NCBI RefSeq assembly: GCF_024391045.1
Contig: NZ_JANFCZ010000016.1
Location: 1-64,000, forward strand
Direction of reading: 5' to 3'
Source of the DNA: Pseudarthrobacter sulfonivorans
GTDB taxonomy: Bacteria; Actinomycetota; Actinomycetes; Actinomycetales; Micrococcaceae
Length of the DNA: 64,000 nt
Positions within the stretch are counted from its first letter, which is position 1, and every line of letters begins with the position of its first letter. Both the position numbers and the translations under genes were made by a program. Of this stretch, positions 34,079 through 43,707 are shown piece after piece. The notes under the pieces were generated by a model. That model had not been told where the DNA came from, searched no databases, and worked only from the letters and a program-made list of their open reading frames with translations.

Positions 34079-34966
34079 TCAGAACTTGCGGATCCGGGCA
34101 AACACGAGGCCGGCTGCTCCGGCTGAACCGACCAGGCCGACGCCGAGCCACACCTTGGTGGTCTCCGGCGCGGGTCCGCCGTCGGTCATCTCGTGGTGGG
34201 CGGAGGGCGCGGCAGCGGCAGTGGGATGACCGGCGGCAACGGCGGCGCCGGCCGTGGTTTCGTCAGCAGTGGGGGCCGGGCTCTGGGAGGCGACGGATTG
34301 CGGGCCCTGTTCCCCGGGCTCCTGCCGGGCCGTTTCTGCGCCCCGTCCTGTTCTTGCCCCGGGTCGCGCTCCAGCGGACCGGTCCAGCCCCATTCCGTCC
34401 GCCGCTGAACCGTTGGGTGTGTTTGTGGGCGTGGCGGCCGCCGATGGTGCCGCGGCACCTTGGGTCGCTGTGCCCGGGGAAGGCGATCCCTGGGTGGGGA
34501 CGTCCTGCGGCGCTGTTGCCGGTGCGGTGGGCGAGGCGGGTGACGTGGGCGACGCCGGCGCAGGGGCCACAGGAGTGGGAGTGGGCGTGGCGGGATCCGA
34601 GGGCCGGGCCGGGGTGGTCGGATCCGGGTCCGAAGGCCGGGACGGACGGGACGAGGCCGCGCTGGCAGGTGCCGCGCTGGCAGACGCCGGGGCCGGTTCC
34701 GAGGGCGCCGTGCCGGCATTGGAACGGCTGGCCGAACCGTTCTGGAGACCCCGCAGCACCCCACCGATGACGGAGTCGTCCAGACTGACCTGGACGTGGG
34801 CCGGCCTGCCGGGCGTGTCATTTCCTTCGACAGCGTGGGACGCCGGAACGCCTGCAGAAAGCACCAGGGCCACTCCGAGGGCCGCTGCCGCCCCACCGCG
34901 TCGAAGTCCCCCCTGGACGTTGGTTTGGGCACGGGAAGGCTCGGACCTGTGAATAACCATAGTCAT
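34079..34966 (-). CDS. Secreted Ala/Pro/Ser-rich protein with C-terminal membrane anchor
   Basis: No family is recognised. About 295 residues. A signal peptide (hydrophobic core ALGVALVLSAGVPASHA) is followed by a short non-repetitive segment (HVQVSLDDSVIGGVLRGLQNG), then about 170 residues of Ala, Pro, Ser and Thr, a His/Ala stretch, a membrane helix (VWLGVGLVGSAGAAGLVF) and the tail ARIRKF. The layout is that of a wall-spanning stalk protein. No LPXTG sortase motif precedes the helix, so it is probably membrane-held. ATG 34966 and 34960 are both possible; the second fits the upstream TAGGGT box better. It lies between cgoX and chdC. Confidence 0.7.
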   Translation of the reverse strand: MTMVIHRSEPSRAQTNVQGGLRRGGAAAALGVALVLSAGVPASHAVEGNDTPGRPAHVQVSLDDSVIGGVLRGLQNGSASRSNAGTAPSEPAPASASAAPASAASSRPSRPSDPDPTTPARPSDPATPTPTPVAPAPASPTSPASPTAPATAPQDVPTQGSPSPGTATQGAAAPSAAATPTNTPNGSAADGMGLDRSAGARPGARTGRGAETARQEPGEQGPQSVASQSPAPTADETTAGAAVAAGHPTAAAAPSAHHEMTDGGPAPETTKVWLGVGLVGSAGAAGLVFARIRKF

Positions 34967-34968
34967 CG

Positions 34969-34974
34969 ACCCTA
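34969..34974 (-). promoter_or_regulatory. Candidate -10 box of the secreted-protein gene
   Basis: TAGGGT on the minus strand, two bases before ATG 34966 and eight before ATG 34960. The same AGGG could instead be a ribosome binding site for the second ATG. Confidence 0.35.
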
Positions 34975-35061
34975 GCCACAGGCTCGGACGGATTGGAAAC
35001 GGGAATCCCGGCCGTTGCGGAGCACGGGCCAGGACGATCTTCCGCTGAACAGGAGCGATGC

Positions 35062-36534
35062 TTAACCGAGCAGGGCGCGGATTTCCTTGCGTGTGTCGAA
35101 CACAACAGCGGCCAGTCCGTTGCCGGCAACCCAGCCGCCCACAATCCTGAGGCCTTCTTCGGCCGAGCAGATAGTCCGTATTTCGGCCACCCGCGCTTTG
35201 TGGCCCACTGCTGCGAAGGGGAGGGCGCCTTGCCACCTGACGACGTCCCAGCCAACCACGTCCTTGTCCTGCACCGGCACCTCCAAGAGAGCGGAAGCGT
35301 CCCGCAGGGCTGCGGCCAGCAGATCCCGGTCTGCAACAGGCGTCGCATCACCGGGTCTGGAGACCGGCGAGCCATCGCCGCCCGCGGCGGCTGGATGGGC
35401 TGCGTCGGCAGCTTCCAGGCGTCCGTAGGAGAGCCGAAGCACGTGCGTCCCGGGCCCGGCGGCTGCTGCCAGCCAGTCCCACTTTGCGGTGGCATGGGTA
35501 AGTGCTTTTGCTTCGATGCCAGGTGTCTGCGGTGCCACCAGGACGCCGGTGCCGCGTGGCCTGCGGTCGAGTTCAGGCACGTCCACCACCAACGTGACGA
35601 GGCGGACGTCGGGCCCGTGCCCCGGGCTCCTGCCCGCCAGTGCGGGGACCGCATCCTCAAGCAGCCCGACTGCGGCGGGGCCCGGAAGCGCAACTACCAG
35701 CAGACCGCCGTCGTACGTTCCCTCACCCGTGGTGACGCGCCATCCGTCCGCGGTCCGCTCCACAGCACTCGCCGCAGCGCCGCTGCGCAGCGCAACGCCG
35801 CGCACCCGGAGATCGTCCACCAGTGCGGCAACGAGGGTGTGCATGCCGTTTTCGAGACCCGCGACGGCGGAACCTGCCTTCGCCGCCGATCCGCCGACGC
35901 TGCGACGCTGCGCAGCCACAGCGGCCGCCAGGGATCCGTGCGCTCTGATTCCGGCGCGCAGCCCGGGGGCCACCATGTCCACGTCGAGGAGCCCGGGGTC
36001 AGCGGAATGCACCCCGCCCACCACGGGGGCAACGAGCCGTTCCAGCACACGGCGGCCCATCCGCGCCCGCACCAGGGCCGAGACGCTGGTAACTTCCGCG
36101 GACGCACCGACGCGGGCCGGGAGGTATTTGTCCAGGGACGCCCGCAGCGAGCCGGCAAGGCCAAGGGAACGTCGGACCTCCGGATCCCATGGATTGGCGG
36201 GAATGCCCAGGACCCCGGTCTTGGGCAGTTCGCGGGGTCCGTCCGGGAGCTGCACCCAGGCACCGCCCGGGCGCGGGGCAACAATCCTGCCGGCAAGCCC
36301 AAGCTCGGCGGCGAGGTCTGCCACCGCGGTGGAGCGGGTGGCGAAGGACTCCGCGCCGCTGTCCAGGGTGAGGCCGGCCACCACGTGGCTGCCCACGCAG
36401 CCGCCCCAGGCGGCTGTGGCTTCCAGGACGGTCACCGCGTGGCCCGCCGCAGCCAGTTCCCGTGCCGCCAGGAGGCCGGAGACGCCGCCGCCCAGAACGA
36501 TCGCGGTCCGGGACGGCGTCGCGGTGCTGCCCAT
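35062..36534 (-). CDS. cgoX: Oxygen-dependent coproporphyrinogen III oxidase (HemY type)
   Basis: A FAD enzyme of 490 residues that oxidises coproporphyrinogen III to coproporphyrin III in actinobacteria and firmicutes. The dinucleotide-binding N-terminus is [21 protein letters not shown] with the acidic VTVLEA, and [24 protein letters not shown] follows. The C-terminal FAD motif is [16 protein letters not shown]. The start lies five bases after the hemE stop, so both share a transcript. Confidence 0.92.
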   Translation of the reverse strand: MGSTATPSRTAIVLGGGVSGLLAARELAAAGHAVTVLEATAAWGGCVGSHVVAGLTLDSGAESFATRSTAVADLAAELGLAGRIVAPRPGGAWVQLPDGPRELPKTGVLGIPANPWDPEVRRSLGLAGSLRASLDKYLPARVGASAEVTSVSALVRARMGRRVLERLVAPVVGGVHSADPGLLDVDMVAPGLRAGIRAHGSLAAAVAAQRRSVGGSAAKAGSAVAGLENGMHTLVAALVDDLRVRGVALRSGAAASAVERTADGWRVTTGEGTYDGGLLVVALPGPAAVGLLEDAVPALAGRSPGHGPDVRLVTLVVDVPELDRRPRGTGVLVAPQTPGIEAKALTHATAKWDWLAAAAGPGTHVLRLSYGRLEAADAAHPAAAGGDGSPVSRPGDATPVADRDLLAAALRDASALLEVPVQDKDVVGWDVVRWQGALPFAAVGHKARVAEIRTICSAEEGLRIVGGWVAGNGLAAVVFDTRKEIRALLG

Positions 36535-36539
36535 GCGCT

Positions 36540-37658
36540 TTACTCCGGGGAGATGGAGTGGATGAGTTCAACGACCCTGGTCAGGACCGTGGGGTCCGTT
36601 TCGGGCGGCACTCCGTGGCCAAGGTTGAGGACGTGTCCGGGGGCCGAGGACCCTGCAGCAATGACTTCGCGAACGTGCGCCTCCAGGACCTCCCACGGGG
36701 CGGACAGCAGGGCGGGGTCGATGTTGCCCTGCAGCGGGACGCTTCCGCCCAGGCGGCGGTTGGCTTCGTCCAGCGGCAGTCGATAGTCGACACCCACCAC
36801 GTCCACGCCGACGTCCCGCATGGCAACCAGGAGTTCCGAGGTACCGGTGCCGAAGTGGATCAGCGGCGCGCCGAGGTGGCGGACGTGGTCCAGGGCCCTG
36901 GCGGAGGCCGGTGCAACGTGTTTGGTGTAGTCGGCCAGGCCCAGCGACCCCGCCCAGGAGTCAAAGAGCTGGCCGGCGGAGGCGCCTGCCTCGAGCTGGG
37001 CGCGGAGGAACAATCCGGACGCGTCGGCGGCCCAGTTGGCCAGCGCTGCCCAGGTCTCCGGGTCCGCGTGCATCATGGTGCGCGGGCCCAGGTGGTCCCG
37101 GGAGGGCCTGCCTTCAACCATGTAGGCGGCAAGCGTGAACGGCGCGCCGGCGAACCCGATCAACGGAGTCTTTCCCAGCTCAGCCACTGTCAGCCGGACG
37201 GCTTCGCGGATGGGCTCCAGCGCCTCCCAGGTCAGCTGGGGCAGGGCCGCCACGTCCGCCGCAGTGCGGACGGGTTTGTCCAGAACGGGTCCCACGCCGG
37301 GAACAATGTCCACTCCAACACCGGCGAGCTTCAACGGGATCACAATGTCGGAGAAGAAGATTGCCGCGTCAACATCATGGCGACGCACGGGCTGCAGGGT
37401 GATCTCGGAAGCGAGCTCCGGCCGCAGGCACGAATCGAGCATGGCCACGCCTTCTCGGACCTTCAGGTACTCGGGCAGGGACCGGCCGGCCTGGCGCATG
37501 AACCACACCGGCCGCCGCGACGGCTTGCCGCCGCGGTAGGCGGTGATCAGCGGGGAATCGGCGGTGCGGCCGTCCATCAGCGGGTGGCTGGCGGCAAGGG
37601 CGCCGTCGTTAGACGGGGCGTTGGACGCGGTGTTGGACGCGACGGAGCTGGAAGTCAT
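36540..37658 (-). CDS. hemE: Uroporphyrinogen decarboxylase
   Basis: Decarboxylates uroporphyrinogen III to coproporphyrinogen III. The 372-residue protein shows [50 protein letters not shown] and the C-terminal [15 protein letters not shown] 37658 starts a family-like N-terminus with a short Ser/Asn-rich lead. Upstream are AGAGG one base from ATG and CACAAT seven bases before ATG, either of which could matter. hemA is divergent 159 bases away. Confidence 0.94.
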   Translation of the reverse strand: MTSSSVASNTASNAPSNDGALAASHPLMDGRTADSPLITAYRGGKPSRRPVWFMRQAGRSLPEYLKVREGVAMLDSCLRPELASEITLQPVRRHDVDAAIFFSDIVIPLKLAGVGVDIVPGVGPVLDKPVRTAADVAALPQLTWEALEPIREAVRLTVAELGKTPLIGFAGAPFTLAAYMVEGRPSRDHLGPRTMMHADPETWAALANWAADASGLFLRAQLEAGASAGQLFDSWAGSLGLADYTKHVAPASARALDHVRHLGAPLIHFGTGTSELLVAMRDVGVDVVGVDYRLPLDEANRRLGGSVPLQGNIDPALLSAPWEVLEAHVREVIAAGSSAPGHVLNLGHGVPPETDPTVLTRVVELIHSISPE

Positions 37659-37802
37659 GCCTCTGATTGTGCCCAAAAACGGATCCAAAAGATAACGCAC
37701 AGCCTTCCACGTACAGCGTGGTTGGGCCCGGGGTGGCACGAATCACGGGCCCAACACCCGGGAACTGCGCTCCGGGGTTGTTCTACGGCGCCACGAAAAA
37801 GC

Positions 37803-37808
37803 TATGAT
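37803..37808 (+). promoter_or_regulatory. -10 box of hemA
   Basis: TATGAT ends nine bases before GTG 37818, leaving almost no leader. TTGTTC at 37778-37783 lies 19 bases upstream and is a poorly spaced -35. Confidence 0.5.
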
Positions 37809-37817
37809 GTACGTGCT

Positions 37818-39140
37818 GTGGTTCTTTTCTCATTGGTGGCTACACACGCCGACATCGATCTAGAGACCGTCGCTCAACTGAGCAACGGTGCTTCAGAGAT
37901 CGCTACGTCCGCTCTCTCCGGATCGCCGGCAGTGACGGGCGCCGTTGTGCTGGCCACTTGCAACCGCTACGAAATCTACGGCGAAGCCCCCCATGTTGAC
38001 GACGTCGAGGCGGCCCGCGCGGCCCTGGTTTCCGAGATCAGCGGACTGAGCGGGCTCAACGAGCAGCTTGTATCCCGTGCCTTCAGTACGCGCACCGGAC
38101 CGGAAGTCAGCCAGCACCTTTTCGCCGTGAGTTCCGGACTCGACTCCGCCGTGGTGGGTGAACGCGAAATTGCCGGACAGGTCCGCCGGGCCCTGATCAA
38201 CGCCCAGCACGAGGGCACTGCCAGTGCCGGCCTGGTCCGCCTGTTCCAGGCCGCGTCCAAGACGGCCAAGGAGGTTGGCGCCCAGACCGCACTCGGATCG
38301 CGTGGCCTGTCCATCGTCTCGGTGGCTCTGGACCTTGCCACTGATCTGTCCGAGAATCCCGACTGGTCCGGCAAGAAAGTTGTCCTGTTCGGCACCGGCG
38401 CCTACGCAGGCGCCACCATGGCGCTGCTGCGCGACCGCGGCTGCACGGACATCTCGGTCTTCTCCTCGTCAGGCCGCGCTGAAGCCTTCGTCGCCAGCCG
38501 CGGCGGAACCGCGCTGGACGCCGAAACCCTCTCGCCCGCGGTGGCCGCGGCCGACGTAATGATTGGCTGCAGCGGTTCAGACACCCGCGTTGAAGCCGAT
38601 GAACTTGCCCAGGTCCGCGCTGGATCCCCCCAGCCGCTGATTGCCATCGACCTGGCCCTGACGCATGACTTTGACCCCGAAGTGGGCCAGCTCGACGGCG
38701 TTGAGCTGCTGACGCTGGAATCCGTTCGACTGGCGGCCCCGCAGGAACAGGCAGAGTCCCTGGCCCAGGCCAGTGGCATCGTCTCCGGAGCCGCGCAGGC
38801 TTTTGAGCAGGAGCGGGAAGCCCGCTCTGTGGACTCCGCCATCGTTGCGCTGCGCCGCCACACCATGAGTGTCCTGGACGCCGAGATGGAGCGTGTCCGT
38901 GCCCGGCACGGCTGCACCGCTGCCGCCGAGGAAGTGGAGTTCGCGCTCCGCCGGATGGTCAAGCAGCTCCTGCACGTGCCCACGGTCCGCGCTCGCGAGC
39001 TCGCAGCAAACGGCCAGCAGGACGACTACGTTTCGGCGCTCGAAACGCTTTACGGAATCACCGTGGAGCAGCCCGCCGCTGCCCCGCAGGCTGAATGCCC
39101 CGTCCCCGCCGCCGGGCGCCGCGGAACCGCAACCGCCTGA
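37818..39140 (+). CDS. hemA: Glutamyl-tRNA reductase
   Basis: Reduces glutamyl-tRNA to glutamate-1-semialdehyde, the committed step of heme synthesis. The 440-residue protein begins [19 protein letters not shown]. The catalytic Cys48 is in [11 protein letters not shown], followed by [19 protein letters not shown] and the NADPH-binding [17 protein letters not shown] 37818 gives the exact family N-terminus; the open frame continues far upstream only as an antisense of hemE. A hairpin terminator follows. Confidence 0.95.
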   Translation: MVLFSLVATHADIDLETVAQLSNGASEIATSALSGSPAVTGAVVLATCNRYEIYGEAPHVDDVEAARAALVSEISGLSGLNEQLVSRAFSTRTGPEVSQHLFAVSSGLDSAVVGEREIAGQVRRALINAQHEGTASAGLVRLFQAASKTAKEVGAQTALGSRGLSIVSVALDLATDLSENPDWSGKKVVLFGTGAYAGATMALLRDRGCTDISVFSSSGRAEAFVASRGGTALDAETLSPAVAAADVMIGCSGSDTRVEADELAQVRAGSPQPLIAIDLALTHDFDPEVGQLDGVELLTLESVRLAAPQEQAESLAQASGIVSGAAQAFEQEREARSVDSAIVALRRHTMSVLDAEMERVRARHGCTAAAEEVEFALRRMVKQLLHVPTVRARELAANGQQDDYVSALETLYGITVEQPAAAPQAECPVPAAGRRGTATA

Positions 39141-39168
39141 CCTCCTCCGGCGCCGGGCCACTCCCCGG

Positions 39169-39227
39169 TTGCTCTATCACTTCTGGCTCTCAACCGTGCC
39201 TTTTGACGACCAAAAGTGATAGAGCAA
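39169..39227. terminator. Inverted repeat between convergent hemA and moeZ
   Basis: Bases 39169-39186 and 39210-39227 pair (17 of 18, core GCTCTATCACTT) around a 23-base loop. It lies between two convergent genes, so it probably ends both transcripts. The arms are AT-rich for this genome and lack a T run. Confidence 0.6.
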
Positions 39228-39232
39228 AGGTG

Positions 39233-40432
39233 TCAGTAGACCGGCTTCTGGGGCTCCACGTCGCGCACCCAGGCCAGGATCCCGCCGTCGAGATGGCTGA
39301 CGCGCTCATACCCGGCCTTCCGCACGGCCTCGAGGACGTTCGCTGACCGGGTCCCCGCCTTGCAGTGGAACACAATGTCCTTGTCCTGCGGCAGGTCCGC
39401 CCAGGCTTCGCCGGCCAGAATCCTGCCCTGCGGAATCAGCACCGAGCCGTCGATGCTGACGATGTCGTGCTCGCCGGTCTCACGGACGTCCACCAGTTCA
39501 AAGTCCTTCAGGCCGGCCTTGCGCGACGCGAGCATTGTGGCCAGCTGCGTCGCCGTGACCGTGTGCTCCGTGTCCGGGGAGACGGCGGGAGTGATACCGC
39601 AGAAGGCCTCATAGTCGGTCAGTTCCGTGATGGGCGCCGTGGCCGGGTCCCTGGACACGCGGATCTCGCGCCAGCTGCCGCCGAGCGCATCGAAGAGTGC
39701 CACCCTGCCCAGGAGGGAACGCCCGACGCCGGTGATCAGCTTGACTGCCTCCGTCACCATGAGTGAGCCCACCGCAGCGCAGAGCATGCCAAAGACACCG
39801 CCCTCGCCGCAGGACGGAACGGAGCCGGCCGGCGGGGCTTCGGGGTACAGATCACGGTAGGTGGGGCCGTGCTTTTCCCAAAAGACGCTCACCTGGCCGT
39901 CGAAACGGAAGATCGACCCCCAGACGTACGGTTTGCCCAGGATGGCGGCGGCGTCGTTGACCAGATAGCGGGTAGCGAAGTTGTCCGCCCCGTCGAGGAT
40001 CAGGTCGTAGTCCGCGAACAGATCCAATGCGTTGGACGCGTCGAGCCTGACGTTATGCAGCCGGACGTCCACCAGCGGGTTCAGCGCCGTGATGGCGTCC
40101 CGGGCGGATTCGATCTTCGGGCGGCCGACATCGGCCACGCCGTGGATAACCTGACGTTGCAGGTTGCTCAGGTCAACGGCGTCGTCGTCGATAATTCCCA
40201 AGGTCCCCACCCCGGCGGCCGCCAGGTAAAGCAGGGCCGGTGAGCCCAGGCCGCCGGCGCCGATGACCAGCACCTTGGCGTTTTTCAGCCGCCGCTGCCC
40301 CACCGTACCGATTTCCGGAATGATGAGGTGCCGCGAGTAGCGCTCAACTTCGGCCGGTGTGAGCTCGGCGGCGGGCTCTACAAGGGGCTTAAGCGAGACG
40401 GGGGAATCATTTACGGTCAAAGTCGAAGCCAT
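39233..40432 (-). CDS. moeZ: MoeZ/MoeB-type adenylyltransferase with rhodanese domain
   Basis: A 399-residue E1-like enzyme. The ThiF/MoeB domain (about 25-270) has ERYSRHLIIPEIG, the ATP-binding VLVIGAGGLGSP (54-65) and a LDGADNFATRYLVND stretch. The rhodanese domain (about 290-395) has VDVRETGEHDIV and the persulfide Cys in VFHCKAGTRSA. Such fusions adenylate and sulfurate the C-terminal GlyGly of sulfur carriers for molybdopterin, thiamine or cysteine synthesis. ThiS, a possible partner, is encoded at 43.6 kb. The zinc CXXC pairs of E. coli MoeB are absent. TACATT lies five bases before the ATG. Confidence 0.9.
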   Translation of the reverse strand: MASTLTVNDSPVSLKPLVEPAAELTPAEVERYSRHLIIPEIGTVGQRRLKNAKVLVIGAGGLGSPALLYLAAAGVGTLGIIDDDAVDLSNLQRQVIHGVADVGRPKIESARDAITALNPLVDVRLHNVRLDASNALDLFADYDLILDGADNFATRYLVNDAAAILGKPYVWGSIFRFDGQVSVFWEKHGPTYRDLYPEAPPAGSVPSCGEGGVFGMLCAAVGSLMVTEAVKLITGVGRSLLGRVALFDALGGSWREIRVSRDPATAPITELTDYEAFCGITPAVSPDTEHTVTATQLATMLASRKAGLKDFELVDVRETGEHDIVSIDGSVLIPQGRILAGEAWADLPQDKDIVFHCKAGTRSANVLEAVRKAGYERVSHLDGGILAWVRDVEPQKPVY

Positions 40433-40437
40433 ACTTC

Positions 40438-40443
40438 AATGTA
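40438..40443 (-). promoter_or_regulatory. Candidate leaderless -10 box of moeZ
   Basis: TACATT on the minus strand ends five bases before ATG 40432, with no room for a ribosome binding site. Confidence 0.45.
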
Positions 40444-40518
40444 GGCCCCGAGATACCGCCCGGTCATATTACCGCGCAGTATTGTGTATATAACGGCAAG
40501 TGAAAGTAGGGCAATACT

Positions 40519-41184
40519 GTGGCGCATGAAACACGGGCTGACCGGGCGTCCGACGCGGAACCGCCCGCACCTCAACGCAGCGGGGGCCAGCGGTCCGGAC
40601 GGCTGCCACGGGACGAACGGCGCGCGCAGCTTCTGGCGGCTGCCCATGAGGTGTTTGTTGCCAACGGGTACCACGGTGCCGCCATGGACGAGATCGCCGA
40701 GACGGCCCATGTGAGCAAACCCGTGCTTTACCAGCATTTCCCGTCCAAACGCGAGCTTTACCTTGCCCTGCTGGACAGCCACCTGACGTCCCTGACCGAG
40801 CTGATGCTGGGCGCCCTGAATTCGACGTCGGACAATGACGAACGGGTCCAGGCCGTAATGCGTGCGTACTTCCGCTACATCGCCAGCGAAGACCAGGCCC
40901 ACCGGTTGGTCTTCGAATCTGACCTCATCAACGATCCCGATGTCAGTTCCAGGCTGGAAACCTTCAATAAGACCTTTGCCGACGCCGTTGCCCACGTCAT
41001 TGCCGAGGACACCAAGCTTCCACATCTGGAGGCGCAGCTGCTGGGACGCGGGCTGGCCGGGATGGCGCAGGTCAGCGCACGTTACTGGCTGGAAACGGAC
41101 GGGAACCTGGACCTCGACGTTGCCAGCGACCTCATTTACCGTTTAGCTTGGCGCGGAATCTCGCGCTTTCCCAAAGAGTCCTAG
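40519..41184 (+). CDS. TetR/AcrR family transcriptional regulator
   Basis: A 221-residue regulator. After a basic N-terminus of about 35 residues the helix-turn-helix domain reads LLAAAHEVFVANGYHGAAMD, EIAETAHVSKPVLYQHFPSK, typical of the family. The C-terminal ligand domain ends WRGISRFPKES. The gene is divergent from moeZ and next to the DUF3107 gene, an arrangement I recall from mycobacteria; effector and targets are unknown. Start is GTG 40519, with a TATATAAC stretch about 25 bases upstream as a possible -10 region. Confidence 0.88.
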   Translation: MAHETRADRASDAEPPAPQRSGGQRSGRLPRDERRAQLLAAAHEVFVANGYHGAAMDEIAETAHVSKPVLYQHFPSKRELYLALLDSHLTSLTELMLGALNSTSDNDERVQAVMRAYFRYIASEDQAHRLVFESDLINDPDVSSRLETFNKTFADAVAHVIAEDTKLPHLEAQLLGRGLAGMAQVSARYWLETDGNLDLDVASDLIYRLAWRGISRFPKES

Positions 41185-41234
41185 ACTACAAATAGAGAAC
41201 CTGAACAAACGTTGATTGGCTGGGAGGCCCCCTT

Positions 41235-41459
41235 TTGGAAATTAAAATCGGCATTCAGAACATTGGCCGCGAAATCGTACTGGAATCGGCTGAGGATGCT
41301 GACGCCGTAGCCACGATCGTTGAAGAAGCCATCACCAAGGGCACCGAACTGCGGCTCAAGGATGACAAGGGACGCATCATCATTGTTCCCGGCAACGCCT
41401 TGGGCTACGTGGAAATCGGTGCCGAAGAAGCCCGCAAGGTTGGTTTCGGCCAGTTCTAA
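41235..41459 (+). CDS. DUF3107 family protein
   Basis: A 74-residue acidic protein starting MEIKIGIQNIGREIVLES and ending AEEARKVGFGQF, matching the small DUF3107 family conserved across actinobacteria, function unknown. Start is TTG 41235, supported by GGGAGG (41222-41227) seven bases upstream. It lies 50 bases after the TetR gene and is followed by a hairpin. Confidence 0.92.
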   Translation: MEIKIGIQNIGREIVLESAEDADAVATIVEEAITKGTELRLKDDKGRIIIVPGNALGYVEIGAEEARKVGFGQF

Positions 41460-41480
41460 GCCCGGAGCTGTAAGACACAA

Positions 41481-41516
41481 GCAGGGGCCCACCGCCAACT
41501 GGCGGTGGCCCTCTGC
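41481..41516 (+). terminator. Hairpin after the DUF3107 gene
   Basis: GGCCCACCGCC and its complement pair around AACT, extended outward by GCAG/CTGC with a bulge. There is no T run. It lies 21 bases after the stop and just before the next start. Confidence 0.6.
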
Positions 41517-41533
41517 ATTCCAAGGGAGATTCC

Positions 41534-41836
41534 ATGCTTTCGCTGACCATCGTTGTCCTGGTCACCGCCGCTGCAGGCTTTATTGTCTGGGCAAATGACA
41601 GGCGCCATACCAGGTACGGCATGGTGCTGCCCGCCGGTGTAGCCGTCGCGGTGGGTGCGCTCAGCTGGATCATTGCCATGACGGCAGGCTTTGGCTACCT
41701 GCCCGGCCTGACCTGGATCCCCTGGATCCTCCCAATGGTCCTGGGCACGGCGGCAGCCATCGGCGCCGTCATCTACCTGGGCCGGGTCCGCGAACGCCAC
41801 GACGTCCAGCGGCTCACCCAGGCCCTGAAGCTGTAG
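41534..41836 (+). CDS. Small three-helix membrane protein, unknown
   Basis: A 100-residue protein with three hydrophobic stretches: LSLTIVVLVTAAAGFIVWA, MVLPAGVAVAVGALSWIIAM and WILPMVLGTAAAIGAVIYLG, then a charged C-terminus (RVRERHDVQRLTQALKL). GGGAG sits six bases before ATG. I recognise no functional family; it probably belongs to the DUF3107 transcription unit if the hairpin between them is read through. Confidence 0.75.
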   Translation: MLSLTIVVLVTAAAGFIVWANDRRHTRYGMVLPAGVAVAVGALSWIIAMTAGFGYLPGLTWIPWILPMVLGTAAAIGAVIYLGRVRERHDVQRLTQALKL

Positions 41837-41871
41837 CCCGCCGGGCACCAGCCCTCACGGTACCGGCCCAG

Positions 41872-42549
41872 TCATTGTCCGGACGCTGCCTCAGGCCGGT
41901 GGCCCGCCTCGGTGCAGATGCACAGCCGGTTTCCCTGCGCGTCCGTGACCACCACCCAGTCGGGCGCATGGTCATGGTTCATCAAGGCCCCTGTTGCAGT
42001 AACTTTCGCGAGGGCGGCCTCCGATTCGGCAAGGCTCCAGTGGACGTCAACGTGCAGTCTGCTGCTGTTGGGTGTCGCTGTTTCCTGGAACCAGATGCCC
42101 GGTCCGCGGCCGTAGGGATCCACCAGGTCACCGCCCGGGCCTTCCTTATAGCCCAGCGCCACCCGCCACACCTCCGCGATTGCCGCCGGGTCCGCCGTAT
42201 CAATGCCCACCTCCACTGTCCTGAACAGGCCAGGCTGGGCAGTCGCCCCAACCTCGGCCGCCGCTGCGGTTGCCGCAGCGGCAGCCGCGGTGTCCCGCTC
42301 AGTGACCTCTCCGCCCGCATCGTGGGAGGTGTAGCGAATGAACACCCGGTTGTATCGCCAGTCGAGGTCTGGATGGTGGTTCTGTTCTTCCGCAAAACGC
42401 CCGACGGCGGCAATCAGCTCAAGCGCCGCGGCCGCCGTCGGCGTTTTGTAGACGGTGACAAGCCCGCCCGGCCGGTACCGCCAGTCCGGCAGCACGGCCA
42501 GGGCGGCGTCGAGCTGTTCGCGGGTAAGGACATCTTGCGTGCCGGCCAC
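41872..42549 (-). CDS. Pterin-4a-carbinolamine dehydratase fused to a VOC/glyoxalase-like domain
   Basis: A 225-residue two-domain protein. Residues 1-85 are a PCD (DCoH) domain with TREQLDAALAVLPDW and the active-site EEQNHHPDLDWRYNRV. Residues about 108-220 are a VOC-fold (glyoxalase-like) domain (VEVGIDTADPAAIAEVWRVA ... LHVDVHW ... DWVVVTDAQGNRLCI). An Ala-rich linker joins them. PCD recycles tetrahydrobiopterin cofactor; no aromatic amino acid hydroxylase is nearby, so the real substrate is open. Confidence 0.85.
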   Translation of the reverse strand: MAGTQDVLTREQLDAALAVLPDWRYRPGGLVTVYKTPTAAAALELIAAVGRFAEEQNHHPDLDWRYNRVFIRYTSHDAGGEVTERDTAAAAAATAAAAEVGATAQPGLFRTVEVGIDTADPAAIAEVWRVALGYKEGPGGDLVDPYGRGPGIWFQETATPNSSRLHVDVHWSLAESEAALAKVTATGALMNHDHAPDWVVVTDAQGNRLCICTEAGHRPEAASGQ

Positions 42550-42606
42550 AGCGGACTCCTCGGTTTGTTCCCTGAGCAGTCGTGGCGGCCGGCAGCTGGT
42601 ACCGGC

Positions 42607-43470
<864 letters not shown>

Positions 43471-43707
43471 TCAGCCTCCCTGCACTGCTGTGACGAGTTC
43501 AATGGTGTCGCCATCGGCGAGCGCCGTGGCGAACCACTGGCTGCGCGGTACAACTTCCGAGTTGCGGGCGACGGCGACACCGAGTTTCTGCCCGTCGGCG
43601 GCCTGGCCGTTGGCGGCGAGGGGACGACCGGTGATTTGGACCACCAGGGTGGTGATGGACGCGTCGCCGGGCACGGCATGTGGCGAGCCATTAAGGGTGA
43701 TGTTCAT
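43471..43707 (-). CDS. thiS: Sulfur carrier protein ThiS
   Basis: A 78-residue beta-grasp protein starting MNITLNGSPHAVP and ending TAVQGG; the terminal GlyGly is where sulfur is loaded. It is slightly longer than the usual 66 residues through a loop around GQAADGQ. ATG 43707 overlaps the thiO stop (ATGA), and thiG begins four bases after the thiS stop. The moeZ-like enzyme at 39 kb is a possible activator, as no thiF is present here. Confidence 0.93.
   Translation of the reverse strand: MNITLNGSPHAVPGDASITTLVVQITGRPLAANGQAADGQKLGVAVARNSEVVPRSQWFATALADGDTIELVTAVQGG

Noticed and set aside
36462..37817. Upstream extension of the hemA frame
   Set aside because: This part is antisense to cgoX and hemE; the family N-terminus begins at GTG 37818.
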